Shown here: positions 26,213-35,793 of the stretch, one piece after another | How positions within the stretch are numbered: the first letter of the stretch is position 1 | How the letters are laid out: every line of letters begins with the position of its first letter | Source: Mycobacterium sp. | GTDB taxonomy: Bacteria; Actinomycetota; Actinomycetes; Mycobacteriales; Mycobacteriaceae | Length of the DNA: 39,161 bases | Direction of reading: 5' to 3' | Assembly: GCF_025933915.1 (NCBI RefSeq) | Contig: NZ_JAICZA010000028.1 | Coordinates: forward strand, 1 to 39,161 | Position numbers and translations under genes: made by a program | Notes under the pieces: generated by a model | What the model was told of the DNA's origin: nothing | The model's input: the letters and a program-made list of their open reading frames with translations, nothing else | Database searches by the model: none

Positions 26213-27202
26213 GTGACGTCTAAACCGCGCGCCCTGGTGACCGCCCCGCTGCGCGGCCCGGGCTTCGCCAAGCTGTGTGAGCTGGCCGACGTGGTGTATG
26301 ACCCCTGGATAAACCAGACGCCGTTGCGTATCTACAGTGCCGAGCAGCTGGCCGAGCGGATCGCGAGCGAACGCGCCGAAATCGTGGTGGTGGAAAGCGA
26401 TTCGGTGCGCGGCCCGGTGTTCGGCGCGGGGGGCCGGGCGCTGATTGCCGTGGCCTCCACCCGCGGTGACCCCAACAACGTCGACATCGCCGGCGCCACC
26501 GCGGCCGGCGTCCCGGTGTTGAACACCCCCGCCCGCAACGCCGACGCCGTCGCCGAGATGACGGTGGCCCTGCTGCTGGCCGCCACCCGCCACGTGCTGC
26601 CCGCGGATGCGGATGTACGCAGCGGCAACATCTTTCGCGACGGCAGCATCCCCTACCAACGGTTCCGCGGCGGTGAGATCGCGGGACTCACCGCCGGACT
26701 GGTGGGCCTCGGCGCCGTCGGCCGCGCGACGCAGTGGCGGCTGCGTGGGCTGGGTCTGCGGGTCATCGCGCACGACCCCTACAACCCCGACGCGCGGCAC
26801 AGCCTCGACGAGCTGCTCGGCGGGGCGGACATCGTGTCCCTGCACGCCCCGGTCACCGACGACACCGCCGGCATGATCGGCACCGGCCAGTTCGCGGCCA
26901 TGCGCGACGGCGTGGTCTTCCTCAATACCGCCCGCGCCCAGCTGCACGACACCGACGCGCTGGTCGACGCCCTGGTCGCGGGCAAGGTGGCCGCCGCGGG
27001 GCTCGACCACTTCGCCGGTGAATGGCTACCGGCCGATCACCCGCTGGTGGGGATGGGGAACGTGGTGCTGACGCCGCACATCGGCGGCGCCACCTGGAAC
27101 ACCGAGGCGCGGCAGGCGCGGATGGTGGCCGACGACCTGGATGCGCTGCTGAGCGGCGGCGTACCCGCCCATATCGTCAACCCGGAGGTGCTAGGGCCAT
27201 GA
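26213..27202 (+). CDS. serA2: D-2-hydroxyacid dehydrogenase (phosphoglycerate dehydrogenase family)
   Basis: This 329-residue protein resembles SerA2 (Rv0728c). The NAD-binding motif is GLVGLGAVGRATQWRLRGLG; the catalytic Arg, Glu and His are seen in LNTARAQLHDT, FAGEW and LTPHIGGAT. The histidine motif and length without an ACT or ASB domain point to a simple 2-hydroxyacid dehydrogenase, not the SerA of serine synthesis. GTG 26213 was chosen; TTG 26204 would add three residues. Its stop overlaps the fucA start (ATGA), so the two genes are coupled. Confidence 0.86.
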   Translation: MTSKPRALVTAPLRGPGFAKLCELADVVYDPWINQTPLRIYSAEQLAERIASERAEIVVVESDSVRGPVFGAGGRALIAVASTRGDPNNVDIAGATAAGVPVLNTPARNADAVAEMTVALLLAATRHVLPADADVRSGNIFRDGSIPYQRFRGGEIAGLTAGLVGLGAVGRATQWRLRGLGLRVIAHDPYNPDARHSLDELLGGADIVSLHAPVTDDTAGMIGTGQFAAMRDGVVFLNTARAQLHDTDALVDALVAGKVAAAGLDHFAGEWLPADHPLVGMGNVVLTPHIGGATWNTEARQARMVADDLDALLSGGVPAHIVNPEVLGP

Positions 27203-27852
27203 AGTTCATCGACAACGCGGAGACCGCGGTGCTGGACGCGGCCAAGGACATGCTGCGCCGGGGCCTGGTGGAGGGCACCGCCGGCAACATCTCGGCGCGC
27301 CGCGCCGACGGCACCATCGTCATCACCCCGTCGTCCGTCGACTACCGCGACATGCAGCTCGACGACCTGGTGCTCGTCGACGCGGGCGGCTCGGTGCTGC
27401 GGGCCGCCGAGGGGCGGTCACCCTCCTCGGAGATGCAGCTGCACCTGGCCTGTTATCGGGCCTTCGACGACATCGGCAGCGTCATTCACAGTCATCCGGT
27501 GTGGGCCACCATGTTCGCCATCGCCCACGAACCGATCCCCGCGTGTATCGACGAGTTCGCGGTGTATTGCGGCGGGGACGTCCGGTGCACCGACTACGCC
27601 GCGTCGGGGACCCCCGACGTCGGCACCAACGCGGTCACCGCACTCGAGGGCCGCGCCGCCGCCCTGATCGCCAACCACGGCCTGGTGGCCGTCGGGCCCC
27701 GGCCCGACAAGGCGCTGCACGTCACCGCGCTGGTGGAACGCACCGCCCAAATCGTCTGGGGCGCACGCGCTCTCGGGGGCCCGGTGCCCATCCCCGAGGA
27801 CGTCAACCGCAACTTCGCCGCGGTCTACGGCTATCTGCGCGGCAACGCGTGA
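27199..27852 (+). CDS. fucA: class II aldolase/adducin family protein
   Basis: This 217-residue class II aldolase is the FucA relative Rv0727c. Motifs are GLVEGTAGNISAR near the N-terminus, ITPSSVDYRDM, the acid/base glutamate in SSEMQLHLACYRAF, and zinc ligands in VIHSHPVWATM and LIANHGLVAVG. It cleaves or epimerises a phosphorylated sugar or sugar acid. With serA2 (overlapping start) and the divergent kinase xylB it would form a dehydrogenase-kinase-aldolase route. The MBL gene follows with a 4-nt overlap. Confidence 0.87.
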   Translation: MKFIDNAETAVLDAAKDMLRRGLVEGTAGNISARRADGTIVITPSSVDYRDMQLDDLVLVDAGGSVLRAAEGRSPSSEMQLHLACYRAFDDIGSVIHSHPVWATMFAIAHEPIPACIDEFAVYCGGDVRCTDYAASGTPDVGTNAVTALEGRAAALIANHGLVAVGPRPDKALHVTALVERTAQIVWGARALGGPVPIPEDVNRNFAAVYGYLRGNA

Positions 27853-28799
27853 CGCAGCACTTCCGGCTCGGCCGCGCGAGCTTGGCGCGGGTACTGGAAC
27901 TCCGGTTCTCGTTGGGCGCAACGTCTTTTCCCCGAACCCCACCGTCGGGATGGCACGACAACGCCGACTTGCTGGTGCCCGACTTCTTCGATCCCGACAC
28001 CGATCAGTGGCACATCGCGATTCAGAGCTGGGTCATACAGGTCGACGGCCTGACCGTCATCGTCGACACCGGCGTCGGCAACGATCGGCTACGCCCGCAC
28101 ATGCCGCCCCTGGATCACCTGAACACGGCGTTCCTGACCGCGCTCGGATCGGCGGGCATCGACCGCGACGCCGTCGACGTGGTGGTCAACACCCACATGC
28201 ACTCCGATCACGTCGGCTGGAACACCATGCTCGAAAACGGCGCGTGGGTGCCGACCTTCCCCAACGCCCGGTATCTGCTGCCCGCCGCCGACTACCGCCA
28301 CTTCGAGCCCGACGGGCCCGCTTCGCGCGCAACGCCGCACACCGAGGCCGAACAGGCCCAGCAGCGCGGCGATCAGCTGGTGTTCGCGGACAGCGTGCTA
28401 CCCATCGACGCTGCAGGACAACTGATCCGGTGGTCGGACGACTACCGGATCAGCGATTCGCTGCGGCTGCGGCCCGCGCCCGGGCACACGCCGGGCTCCT
28501 CGGTGCTGTGGCTGGATGCGGGTCAATCGGCCGTGTTCGTCGGCGATCTCACGCACAGCCCGCTGCAACTGCGTCGGCCCGGTGACGCGTGCGCCTTCGA
28601 CGTGGACGCCACCGCGGCCGCAGTTACCCGTCGTCGCGTATTCACCGAGGCCGCAGCGGCGAAGGCGACGGTGATACCCGCCCATTACCCCGGCCGCGGC
28701 GGCGCGACGATCCGCGCCGTCGACGACCGGTTCGAGGTCGGTCGCTGGTTGGACATCCCCTCCCTCCCGCCGCCTTCCGGCGCGCCACCTCACCGCTGA
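27849..28799 (+). CDS. metallo-beta-lactamase-fold hydrolase
   Basis: This 316-residue protein starts at GTG 27849, overlapping the fucA stop (GTGA). The zinc motif H116-M-H118-S-D120-H121 ([12 protein letters not shown]) is intact. Further ligands are in [20 protein letters not shown] and IPAHYPGR. It resembles AHL-lactonase/glyoxalase II-like enzymes; the substrate is unknown. It is not present at this place in M. tuberculosis, where fucA is followed by methyltransferases. Its end overlaps the convergent alcohol dehydrogenase by 10 bp. Confidence 0.86.
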   Translation: MTQHFRLGRASLARVLELRFSLGATSFPRTPPSGWHDNADLLVPDFFDPDTDQWHIAIQSWVIQVDGLTVIVDTGVGNDRLRPHMPPLDHLNTAFLTALGSAGIDRDAVDVVVNTHMHSDHVGWNTMLENGAWVPTFPNARYLLPAADYRHFEPDGPASRATPHTEAEQAQQRGDQLVFADSVLPIDAAGQLIRWSDDYRISDSLRLRPAPGHTPGSSVLWLDAGQSAVFVGDLTHSPLQLRRPGDACAFDVDATAAAVTRRRVFTEAAAAKATVIPAHYPGRGGATIRAVDDRFEVGRWLDIPSLPPPSGAPPHR

Positions 28800-30022
28800 T
28801 CGAAAGCGACCTTGACCGCGCCGCTCTCGCCCTGATTGGCGATCGCCAAAAACGCGTCGCGCCAACGCTGCAACCCGAACGTATGGGTGAGCATGGGACG
28901 CAGGTCCACCCGGCGAGCCGCAACCAGGTCGAGGTAGTGGGCGATGGCGTGCTTGCGCTGCCCGTCGACCTCTTCGACGCCGAAGGCGTTGGAGCCCACC
29001 AGAGAAATCTCTTTGAAGTAGAGCGGGCTGTCCTCCCACCGGCCGGGCGCGTGGACACCGGCCTTCACCAGGGTCCCTCGCGAGCGCAGGACCCGGACCC
29101 CCACTTCGAAGGTCTCGGGCTTGCCGATGGTGTCGTAGACGACGTCGACCGCGCCGGGGTGGGCCATCGGCAGACCCAGCAGCGGCTGACGCAATCGGCC
29201 GCCGCCCCATGTGGCGAGCTCTTCGATGATGGCCACATGCGGTTCGTGCGCAAGGACTTTGGCGGCGCCGAACCGGCGGGCCAGCTCGGCCTGGGCAGCG
29301 AAGCGGGCCACGACTGCCACGGCCACGTCGGGATACAGCGCCCGCAGGATCGCGACCGCACACAACCCGAGCGAGCCGGCCCCGTACACCAACACGGAGC
29401 CGGTGCGGGGCGGTGGATGGCGGGTGACCGCGTGCAGGGACACCGAGAACGGGTCGGCGAACACGGCCATCTCGTCGGGAATCGAATCCGGCACCACGAA
29501 CAGCATGCTGTCGTGGGCGGGCATCAGTTCGGCGTAGCCGCCCGTCACATCGGCCGAAACACCGGTGTGGATGCCGGGCTTGATGTCGCCGTCGGTGAAG
29601 CTCCAGCACAGGCTGTAATCGCCGGCCTCACACGCCGGGCAGGGCGGCTCGATACCCCGCGGCCCGCAGGACAGCCACGGGTTGAGCACCACCCGCTGCC
29701 CCACCTGCAGGCCGCGCGCCCGCGGGCCGAGCGCCACCACGTCGGCGACCACCTCGTGACCCATGACTTGCGGGAACGAGCAGAATGCGGACATGGCGTT
29801 GTCGGCGTCGTCTTCGCCGAAATCCATCAGGATCTGCTTGGAATCCGACCCGCAGATGCCGGTCAGCCGCGGCCGGGTGAGCACCCAGTCCTGGTGTGGC
29901 AGTTGCGGATCCGGCAACTCGCGCAGGGCGGTCGGGGTGCGGGCCAGGTTCTGGGTCAGCGCGTTGGCGTTCCCGGGAACGTCGAACGGCTCCGGCGGTA
30001 CGCCGTAGACCAGCGCCTTCAT
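28790..30022 (-). CDS. zinc-containing alcohol dehydrogenase (MDR superfamily)
   Basis: This 410-residue medium-chain dehydrogenase has a catalytic zinc site starting GICGSDSKQ with GHEVVADV, a structural-zinc lobe with cysteines in LSCGPRGI and [14 protein letters not shown], and a dinucleotide motif [17 protein letters not shown]. Its start overlaps the SDR remnant stop (ATGA), which shows it was once the second gene of an SDR-ADH pair. The substrate is unknown. It is an accessory gene compared with M. tuberculosis. Confidence 0.86.
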   Translation of the reverse strand: MKALVYGVPPEPFDVPGNANALTQNLARTPTALRELPDPQLPHQDWVLTRPRLTGICGSDSKQILMDFGEDDADNAMSAFCSFPQVMGHEVVADVVALGPRARGLQVGQRVVLNPWLSCGPRGIEPPCPACEAGDYSLCWSFTDGDIKPGIHTGVSADVTGGYAELMPAHDSMLFVVPDSIPDEMAVFADPFSVSLHAVTRHPPPRTGSVLVYGAGSLGLCAVAILRALYPDVAVAVVARFAAQAELARRFGAAKVLAHEPHVAIIEELATWGGGRLRQPLLGLPMAHPGAVDVVYDTIGKPETFEVGVRVLRSRGTLVKAGVHAPGRWEDSPLYFKEISLVGSNAFGVEEVDGQRKHAIAHYLDLVAARRVDLRPMLTHTFGLQRWRDAFLAIANQGESGAVKVAFDQR

Positions 30023-30147
30023 TGCGCCGCCATCCCCGCCGCACCGGCGATGAACGCGTCGAGGTCGGCATTTTTGGCGTCGCCCGCACCCAATCCCGAC
30101 GAAGCGCCCGTGATCAGCACCCGCTTACCCGCCGGTTCGTACGCCAT
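30019..30147 (-). pseudogene. remnant of a short-chain dehydrogenase (in-frame internal deletion)
   Basis: A 42-codon open frame begins at ATG 30147 with an SDR N-terminus, [13 protein letters not shown], containing the intact TGxxxGxG cofactor motif. After that it passes directly into [15 protein letters not shown] and stops. A full SDR has about 250 residues, so the middle, with the catalytic Ser-Tyr-Lys, is missing. The stop overlaps the alcohol dehydrogenase ATG by 4 nt, so the original coupling is kept and the stub may still be translated as a leader peptide. Confidence 0.65.
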
Positions 30148-30159
30148 CAGTAAAGGTTG

Positions 30160-30172
30160 CCGCGAATCGCGG
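30160..30172. promoter_or_regulatory. perfect palindrome in the divergent spacer
   Basis: CCGCGA-A-TCGCGG is a perfect 13-bp palindrome lying 13 bp upstream of the SDR remnant. The adjoining 30190-30230 is strikingly AT-rich for this window (TTATATT, AAATATTAGATTA) and probably holds promoters for both directions. The function as operator is inferred. Confidence 0.4.
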
Positions 30173-30244
30173 GAAGCGTACAGTGGGGAGAGCTTGTTAT
30201 ATTGGCTAAATATTAGATTACCTACCTCCGATAGGGGCACAACG

Positions 30245-31189
30245 ATGACTTCCACCAGGTACGAGGGCGACACCTGGGACCTCGCCTCCAGCGTGGGCGT
30301 GACCGCGACGATGGTGGCGGCGGCCCGGGCGATGGCCACCCGCGCCGAGCGCCCGCTGATCAACGACCCCTTCGCCGAGCCGTTGGTCAAGCTGGTCGGC
30401 GTGGATCTGCTCTCCCGGCTGGCCAGCGGCGAGCTGGACCCGGCCGAGCTGAACGACGTCCACGACGGCGCCGCGGGGTCCGCCGGGGCGATGTCGCGCA
30501 TGGCCGACAACATGGCGGTCCGCACCAAGTTCTTCGACGAGTTTTTCCTGGACGCCACGAACGCGGGCATCAAGCAGGCCGTCATTTTGGCCTCCGGGCT
30601 GGACGCGCGCGCCTACCGGTTGGCGTGGCCGGCCGGGACGGTGGTCTACGAGGTGGACCAGCCGCAGGTGATCGAATTCAAGACCCGCTCGCTGGCCGAG
30701 CTGGGCGCCGCCCCCACCGCCGAGCGGCGGGTGGTGGCCGTCGATCTGCGCGACGACTGGCCCGCAGCGCTGCGCGTCGCCGGGTTCGACCCCGCGCAGC
30801 CGACCGCGTGGAGCGCCGAGGGCCTGCTCGGCTACCTGCCCCCGGAGGCGCAGGATCGCCTGCTGGACACCATCACCGAGCTCAGCGCGCCGGGCAGCCG
30901 GCTCGCCACCGAGAGCGCGCCCAACCCCGAGCCCGGCGACGACGAGAAGCTGAAGGAGCGCATGCAGACGATCTCCGAGCGCTGGCGCGCGCACGGTTTC
31001 GACCTCGACATGGCTGGACTGGTCTACTTCGGCGACCGCAACGAGGCGGCCCCCTACCTGGCCGATCATGGTTGGCGGTTGAACAGCGCCAGCATCCGGG
31101 AACTGTTCGCCGCCAACGGGCTTGACCCGCTCAGCGACGACGACATGCGGATGGGCGAGATGCTCTACACCAGCGGCACCTATGAGTGA
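30245..31189 (+). CDS. SAM-dependent methyltransferase, Rv0726c/Rv0731c family, copy 1 of tandem
   Basis: This 314-residue paralogue has the family motifs [63 protein letters not shown] and [21 protein letters not shown] 30245 has GGGG upstream. The upstream spacer is AT-rich. Its stop overlaps the next methyltransferase start by 8 bp (ATGAGTGA), so the array is probably one transcript. The substrate is not known for this family. Confidence 0.92.
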   Translation: MTSTRYEGDTWDLASSVGVTATMVAAARAMATRAERPLINDPFAEPLVKLVGVDLLSRLASGELDPAELNDVHDGAAGSAGAMSRMADNMAVRTKFFDEFFLDATNAGIKQAVILASGLDARAYRLAWPAGTVVYEVDQPQVIEFKTRSLAELGAAPTAERRVVAVDLRDDWPAALRVAGFDPAQPTAWSAEGLLGYLPPEAQDRLLDTITELSAPGSRLATESAPNPEPGDDEKLKERMQTISERWRAHGFDLDMAGLVYFGDRNEAAPYLADHGWRLNSASIRELFAANGLDPLSDDDMRMGEMLYTSGTYE

Positions 31190-32090
31190 GGGACGCGCCG
31201 AGGGCGACAGCTGGGGACCGGCGCATAGCGTGGGAGCGACGGCCACCATGGTCGCCGCCTCCCGCGCGGTGGCCTCGAAGGGACCCGACGCGCTGCTCGA
31301 TGATCCGCTGGCCGACCCGTTGGTGCGCGCCGTGGGGCTGGCTCCCTTCATCCGGATCATCGACGGGGAGCTCGACTTCGAGGACGACCCGCTGTTCAAC
31401 CGGAAGGCGCGGGCCGAGCAGATCACGGTGCGCACCAGGTTTTTCGACGACTTCTTCACCGGCGCCACGCACGACGGTGTGCGCCAGGCGGTGATCCTGG
31501 CCTCCGGCCTGGACACCAGGGCCTACCGCCTGCGGTGGCCGGCGGGCACCGTGGTCTACGAGATCGACCAGCCCGACGTCATCGCCTTCAAGACCGACAC
31601 GCTGGCCGGTCTCGGCGCCGCTCCCACCGCCGAGCGCCGCACGATCAGCATCGACCTGCGCGACGACTGGCCCGCGGCGTTGCGCGAAGGCGGTTTTGAC
31701 GTCACCCAACCGACCGCGTGGAGCGCCGAAGGGCTGCTGCCCTACCTACCGCCCGACGCTCAGGACCGATTGTTCGACAACATCACCGCGCTCTCCGCGC
31801 CGGGCAGCCGGGTGGCGACCGAACACGTGCCCGACTCCGACGCGTTCTCCGATGAGCGCCTGCGGCGCATCTCCGAGCGGTGGCAACGCTTCGGCTTCGA
31901 CCTCGACGCGGCCGACCTGTTCTACCGGGGTGAGCGCAACGTCGTCGTCGACTACCTGAGCGACCACGGCTGGCGGGTGCTCGCTCATCGCGCCCGGGAA
32001 TTGTATGTCCGCAACGGGTTTGAGTTCCCCGAGGACGAGATGGCGGCCACATTCGGTGACCTGAGCTACGTCGCGGCGACCCTCGAGTAA
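31182..32090 (+). CDS. SAM-dependent methyltransferase, same family, copy 2 of tandem
   Basis: This 302-residue paralogue starts [21 protein letters not shown]. It keeps [14 protein letters not shown] (motif I), [11 protein letters not shown] and [18 protein letters not shown]. The family's DLASSVG start is changed to GPAHSVG, and its INDPFAEPL is DDPLADPL, so it is the more divergent member. It overlaps copy 1 by 8 bp and is 10 bp ahead of copy 3. Confidence 0.92.
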   Translation: MSEGRAEGDSWGPAHSVGATATMVAASRAVASKGPDALLDDPLADPLVRAVGLAPFIRIIDGELDFEDDPLFNRKARAEQITVRTRFFDDFFTGATHDGVRQAVILASGLDTRAYRLRWPAGTVVYEIDQPDVIAFKTDTLAGLGAAPTAERRTISIDLRDDWPAALREGGFDVTQPTAWSAEGLLPYLPPDAQDRLFDNITALSAPGSRVATEHVPDSDAFSDERLRRISERWQRFGFDLDAADLFYRGERNVVVDYLSDHGWRVLAHRARELYVRNGFEFPEDEMAATFGDLSYVAATLE

Positions 32091-32100
32091 GGTTCTTCTG

Positions 32101-33015
32101 ATGCCACGCACTCACGACGACAACTGGGATCTGGCGTCCAGCGTCGGCGCCACCGCGACGATGGTCGCGGCCGGGCGCGCGATGGCGACGAAGGATCCGC
32201 GCGGTTTGATCAACGATCCGTTCGCCGAGCCGCTGGTGCGCGCGGTCGGCGTGGATTTCTTTACCAAGATGATGGACGGCGAGCTCGACATCGACGCGCT
32301 AGAGAACGCCTCGTCCGTGCGCGTTCAGGCGATGATCGACGGAATGACGGTGCGCACCAAATACTTTGACGACTACTTCATCGATGCCACCGGCACCGGG
32401 GTGCGTCAGGTGGTGATCCTGGCTTCCGGCCTGGACGCGCGCGCCTACCGGTTGCCGTGGCCCGACGGCACGGTGGTCTACGAGATCGACCAGCCGCAGG
32501 TGATCGAGTTCAAGTCGGCAACGCTGGCCGGCATCGGTGCCGACCCGGCCGCCGCCCGGCGCACCGTCGGCATCGATCTACGGGCGGACTGGCCCACCGC
32601 GTTGCAGGACGCCGGATTCGACACGACGGCGCCGACGGCGTGGTTGGCCGAGGGTCTGCTGATCTACCTGCCGCCGGAGGCACAGGACCGGCTGTTCGAC
32701 AACATCACCGCGCTCAGCGCGCCCGGCAGCACCATCGCCACCGAATTCGTGCCCGGCATCATCGATTTCGACGCCGAGAGGGTGCGGGAGATGTCCGGCT
32801 CGTTCCGGGAGCACGGCGTGGACATCGACATGGCGTCGCTGGTCTACGCCGGCGAACGCAACCACGTCGTGGACTATCTGTCGAGCATCGGGTGGCAGGC
32901 CGAGGGCGTCACCCGAACCGAACTCTTCGGTCGCCTCGGCATCGACGCGCCCGCCCCGGAGAACGACGACCCGCTCGGTGAAATCGTGTTCATCAGCGGC
33001 AGGCTCACGGGCTAG
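32101..33015 (+). CDS. SAM-dependent methyltransferase, same family, copy 3 of tandem
   Basis: This 304-residue paralogue starts [19 protein letters not shown] and has [34 protein letters not shown] and [18 protein letters not shown]. It is in pattern nearest to the copy at 23200 (both begin [24 protein letters not shown]). Copies in this place in M. tuberculosis are Rv0726c and Rv0725c. It converges on sppA, with only 3 bp between the stop codons. Confidence 0.92.
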   Translation: MPRTHDDNWDLASSVGATATMVAAGRAMATKDPRGLINDPFAEPLVRAVGVDFFTKMMDGELDIDALENASSVRVQAMIDGMTVRTKYFDDYFIDATGTGVRQVVILASGLDARAYRLPWPDGTVVYEIDQPQVIEFKSATLAGIGADPAAARRTVGIDLRADWPTALQDAGFDTTAPTAWLAEGLLIYLPPEAQDRLFDNITALSAPGSTIATEFVPGIIDFDAERVREMSGSFREHGVDIDMASLVYAGERNHVVDYLSSIGWQAEGVTRTELFGRLGIDAPAPENDDPLGEIVFISGRLTG

Positions 33016-33018
33016 CGG

Positions 33019-34806
33019 CTAGAACCGCCAGGGACCCGGCCACAGCGCACTGGCACCGGTGAAGGACCGTTCGACGTTGTCCAGGATCCCGCCGAGGGTG
33101 CGGCCCAGCAGCGCGCCCAGCGCGTCGGGCAGCGACGCGGCGGCCGGTTGCGAGGAGGTCCGGGGCCGCAGCATGTCCAGCAGCGAACCCCCCGGGTAGG
33201 TGACGATGCGCACGTCGGCGTCCTCGTCCAGTCCGGCAAGGATTTTCGCCCGGCGCAGCGCCGTTCGGAACCCGCCCAGCTCGTCGACCAGGCCCCGCTC
33301 CAGCGCGTCGGCGCCGGTCCAGACCCGGCCCCGGGCGACCCGGTCGACGGCATCGGTGGTCAGATTGCGGCCGTCGGCGACCCGCTCCACGAAGTCGGCG
33401 TACACCAGGTCGGCCTCGGCCTCCCGGTGGGCGCGCTGCTCCGGGGTGAACGGCGCGTCGATCGCCCAGGCGTCGGCATTGGCGTTGGTGCGCACCGTGT
33501 CCGACCCCACGCCCAGGCGCGCCAGCAGATCACGGATCACCAGCTTGCCGGTGATCACGCCGATCGACCCGGTGATCGTCGCCGGGCTGGCGACGATCGC
33601 GTCGGCCGCCACCGAGATGTAGTAACCGCCGGACGCGGCGACCGCACCCATCGACGCCACCACCGGTTTACCGCGTTTGCGGGCCCTTTTCACCTCGCGC
33701 CAAAGGGTTTCCGATGCGGTGACGGAGCCGCCGGGGCTGTTGACCCGCAGCACGATCGCGGACACCGAATCGTCGGCGGCGGCTTCCCGCAGCGCCGGCG
33801 CGATGGTGTCACTGCCGACGGTGGAGGCGCCGAACGGCAGGAATTGGGGCCCACCACGTCCGTCGACGATCGTGCCGTCGATGTTGACGACGGCCACCGT
33901 GGGCTTGGGCCGGCGACCGGGCACCGAGGGAACCGGCGGGGTCAGCCGTGACCGGGCGGCACCGGCGTAGCGCGACACATACAGCCGCGGCGGCCCGTCC
34001 CCATCCGAATCGTCTTCTGAATGGTTTTGCGGCCCGACCAATTCCGCGATGCGGGCGTAGGCCTCGTCACGGAATCCGATCCGGTCGATCAGGCCCGAGG
34101 TCACGGCCTCCTCGCGCAACAGCGGCGCGCGGTCGGCGAGCGCGTCGAGCACTTTCGCGTCGAACTTGCGTGATTGCGCGACCGCCTGCCACACCTGTTC
34201 CCGAATGCTCTCCAGCATCCGGGTGACGGCCTCGCGGTGGGCCTCGGTGAAGCCGTGCTCGGTGAAACGGTTTACCGCCGACTTGTATTCGCCGCGAGCG
34301 ACGAATTCGGCCTCGATGCCGGCCTTGTCGAACGCGTCGCGCAGGAAGGTGACGTTGCTGGCGAAACCGATCAGTCCGACGCTTCCCGCGGGCTGCATCC
34401 AGACCTCACCGAACGCCGAAGCCAGGTAGTACGACAACGTGCCCGGATAGGTCTCGGCCCAGGCCAGTGACGGCTTCGCGGCAGTGAACGCGGCGATCGC
34501 CTCACGCAGCTCCTGCACCGCGGCCGACGGCGACGCCGCGAGTTGCACGCGGGCGATCAGCCCGGCGACCCGCGGATCCTCGGCCGCCCGGTGGATGGCG
34601 GACACCATGTCCCGCAGCGGTACCGGACGGTTCCCCCCGGTGATCATCGCCAACGGGTCGAAGCCCGACGTCTCCGGCGGCATGGAGCGCAGATCCAATT
34701 CGAGCACACAGCCGTTGGGAACGCCGTGATGGCGGGCGGTATCGACCCGGACGGCCAGCGCACGGACCTCGTCGACGCCCGGTATCGAGGGCAGGAAAGC
34801 GAACAT
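33019..34806 (-). CDS. sppA: signal peptide peptidase SppA, S49 family
   Basis: This 595-residue protease matches SppA (Rv0724), with the tandem two-domain arrangement. The catalytic lysine is in the first half (RGEYKSAVNRF) and the catalytic serine in the second (ASMGAVAASGGYYIS), as in the long bacterial SppA. The family expects membrane association for cleaving residual signal peptides, but no clear transmembrane helix is seen at the N-terminus. ATG 34806 lies 7 nt after a -10-like TAGTCT, so a leaderless transcript is possible. Confidence 0.92.
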   Translation of the reverse strand: MFAFLPSIPGVDEVRALAVRVDTARHHGVPNGCVLELDLRSMPPETSGFDPLAMITGGNRPVPLRDMVSAIHRAAEDPRVAGLIARVQLAASPSAAVQELREAIAAFTAAKPSLAWAETYPGTLSYYLASAFGEVWMQPAGSVGLIGFASNVTFLRDAFDKAGIEAEFVARGEYKSAVNRFTEHGFTEAHREAVTRMLESIREQVWQAVAQSRKFDAKVLDALADRAPLLREEAVTSGLIDRIGFRDEAYARIAELVGPQNHSEDDSDGDGPPRLYVSRYAGAARSRLTPPVPSVPGRRPKPTVAVVNIDGTIVDGRGGPQFLPFGASTVGSDTIAPALREAAADDSVSAIVLRVNSPGGSVTASETLWREVKRARKRGKPVVASMGAVAASGGYYISVAADAIVASPATITGSIGVITGKLVIRDLLARLGVGSDTVRTNANADAWAIDAPFTPEQRAHREAEADLVYADFVERVADGRNLTTDAVDRVARGRVWTGADALERGLVDELGGFRTALRRAKILAGLDEDADVRIVTYPGGSLLDMLRPRTSSQPAAASLPDALGALLGRTLGGILDNVERSFTGASALWPGPWRF

Positions 34807-34812
34807 CTCTGC

Positions 34813-34818
34813 AGACTA
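34813..34818 (-). promoter_or_regulatory. -10-like element for a leaderless sppA transcript
   Basis: TAGTCT (TAnnnT, 34818-34813 on the minus strand) is 6 nt away from the sppA ATG. The predicted start of transcription falls on or beside the start codon, and no ribosome binding site precedes the ATG. The -35 region would fall inside the palindrome at 34827-34840. Confidence 0.35.
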
Positions 34819-34826
34819 CCGAGAGT

Positions 34827-34840
34827 CCACCGTACGGTGG
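34827..34840. promoter_or_regulatory. perfect 14-bp palindrome between divergent genes
   Basis: CCACCGTACGGTGG is a perfect 14-bp palindrome in the 38-bp spacer between sppA and the luciferase-like gene. It ends 4 bp before the GTG of the latter and occupies the expected -35 area of sppA, so it is well placed as an operator for both genes. The right half also supplies a GG-rich ribosome binding site. Confidence 0.45.
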
Positions 34841-34844
34841 TCCG

Positions 34845-35783
34845 GTGAGGTTCTCCATCGCCATCCCGCAGTTCGACTACGACGGTTCCGGAGACGGCTT
34901 CGACGGGGCGGGGCTCCGATCCTTCCTCGCCCGCGCCGAAGAACTCGGTTTCGAGGGCGGCTGGGTGCTCGAACAGATCATCGGGCCCGCGCCGCTGCTG
35001 GCGCCGCTGGAGCTGCTCGCCTATTGCGCCGCCTGCACGGAGCGGCTGCGCCTGGGCGTCGGCGTGCTGGTGACGTCGCTGCACGAACCGCTCCAGTTGG
35101 CCTCGGCGATCACCGCCGTCGACCGACTCAGCCACGGGCGCCTCGACATCGGTGTCGCCCCCGGTGGCGGTCGACGGAAATTCGCGGCCTTCGGCGTCGA
35201 CAAGGACACCTTCGTCTCGTATTTCACCGAGGGCCTGGAGCTGATGAAGGCGGCCTGGTCCGACGAGCCCCGGGTGGCGTTTCACGGCCGGTTCCGCGAC
35301 GTCGACGACCTGCCCATCGCTCCCAAGCCGGTGCAGCGACCGCACCCGCCGATCTGGTTCGGGGGCCTGGCCCCCAAGGCGCTGGCCCGCGCCGTGCGGC
35401 ACGGTGATTCGTTCCTGGGCGCCGGCTCGTCGACCACCGAGGCGTTCGCCGGGGCCGTCGCCGTCGTGCGCCGCGAGCTCGACGAGCAACACACGGACCC
35501 CGCCGGCTTCACCATCGGCAAGCGGGTCTACCTGATGGTCGACGACGACGCCGCCAAGGCCACCGAACGCGTGATCGCCGGGCTGGACCGCATCTACGGG
35601 CGAATGCCCGGCGTGCAGGACGTGCCGGTATCCGGCACCCCCGAAGACGTGGCCCGCGGGCTGCGCGAGGTCATCGACGCCGGGGCGCAAATGCTGTTAC
35701 TGAACCCCGTCGGCGCCGACGTCGCCGAGAACCGCGAGCAGATGGAACGTCTTGCCGCAGAGGTGATTCCGCGGCTGAGTTAG
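34845..35783 (+). CDS. luciferase-like (LLM-class) oxidoreductase, possibly F420-dependent
   Basis: This 312-residue TIM-barrel protein has the LLM features: N-terminal strand RFSIAIPQFDY, GVGVLVTSLHEPLQLASAITAVDRLSHGRLDIGVAPGG (the usual flavin-site region), and PPIWFGGLAPKALARA. Many mycobacterial members use F420, but FMN is possible. The substrate is unknown. It lies between sppA and rplO, which as I recall are adjacent in M. tuberculosis (Rv0724, Rv0723). Its end is 10 bp from the convergent rplO stop. Confidence 0.85.
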   Translation: MRFSIAIPQFDYDGSGDGFDGAGLRSFLARAEELGFEGGWVLEQIIGPAPLLAPLELLAYCAACTERLRLGVGVLVTSLHEPLQLASAITAVDRLSHGRLDIGVAPGGGRRKFAAFGVDKDTFVSYFTEGLELMKAAWSDEPRVAFHGRFRDVDDLPIAPKPVQRPHPPIWFGGLAPKALARAVRHGDSFLGAGSSTTEAFAGAVAVVRRELDEQHTDPAGFTIGKRVYLMVDDDAAKATERVIAGLDRIYGRMPGVQDVPVSGTPEDVARGLREVIDAGAQMLLLNPVGADVAENREQMERLAAEVIPRLS

Positions 35784-35793
35784 TTGCGCAGGC

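Noticed and set aside
26165..26220. Two copies of GTGACGTCT around the xylB/serA2 spacer
   Set aside because: Both lie inside coding sequence next to the start codons and are explained by ordinary codons; no symmetry links them.
28589..30244. Long plus-strand N-terminal extension of methyltransferase copy 1
   Set aside because: It is the antisense shadow of the ADH gene. The methyltransferase begins at ATG 30245 with the family N-terminus.
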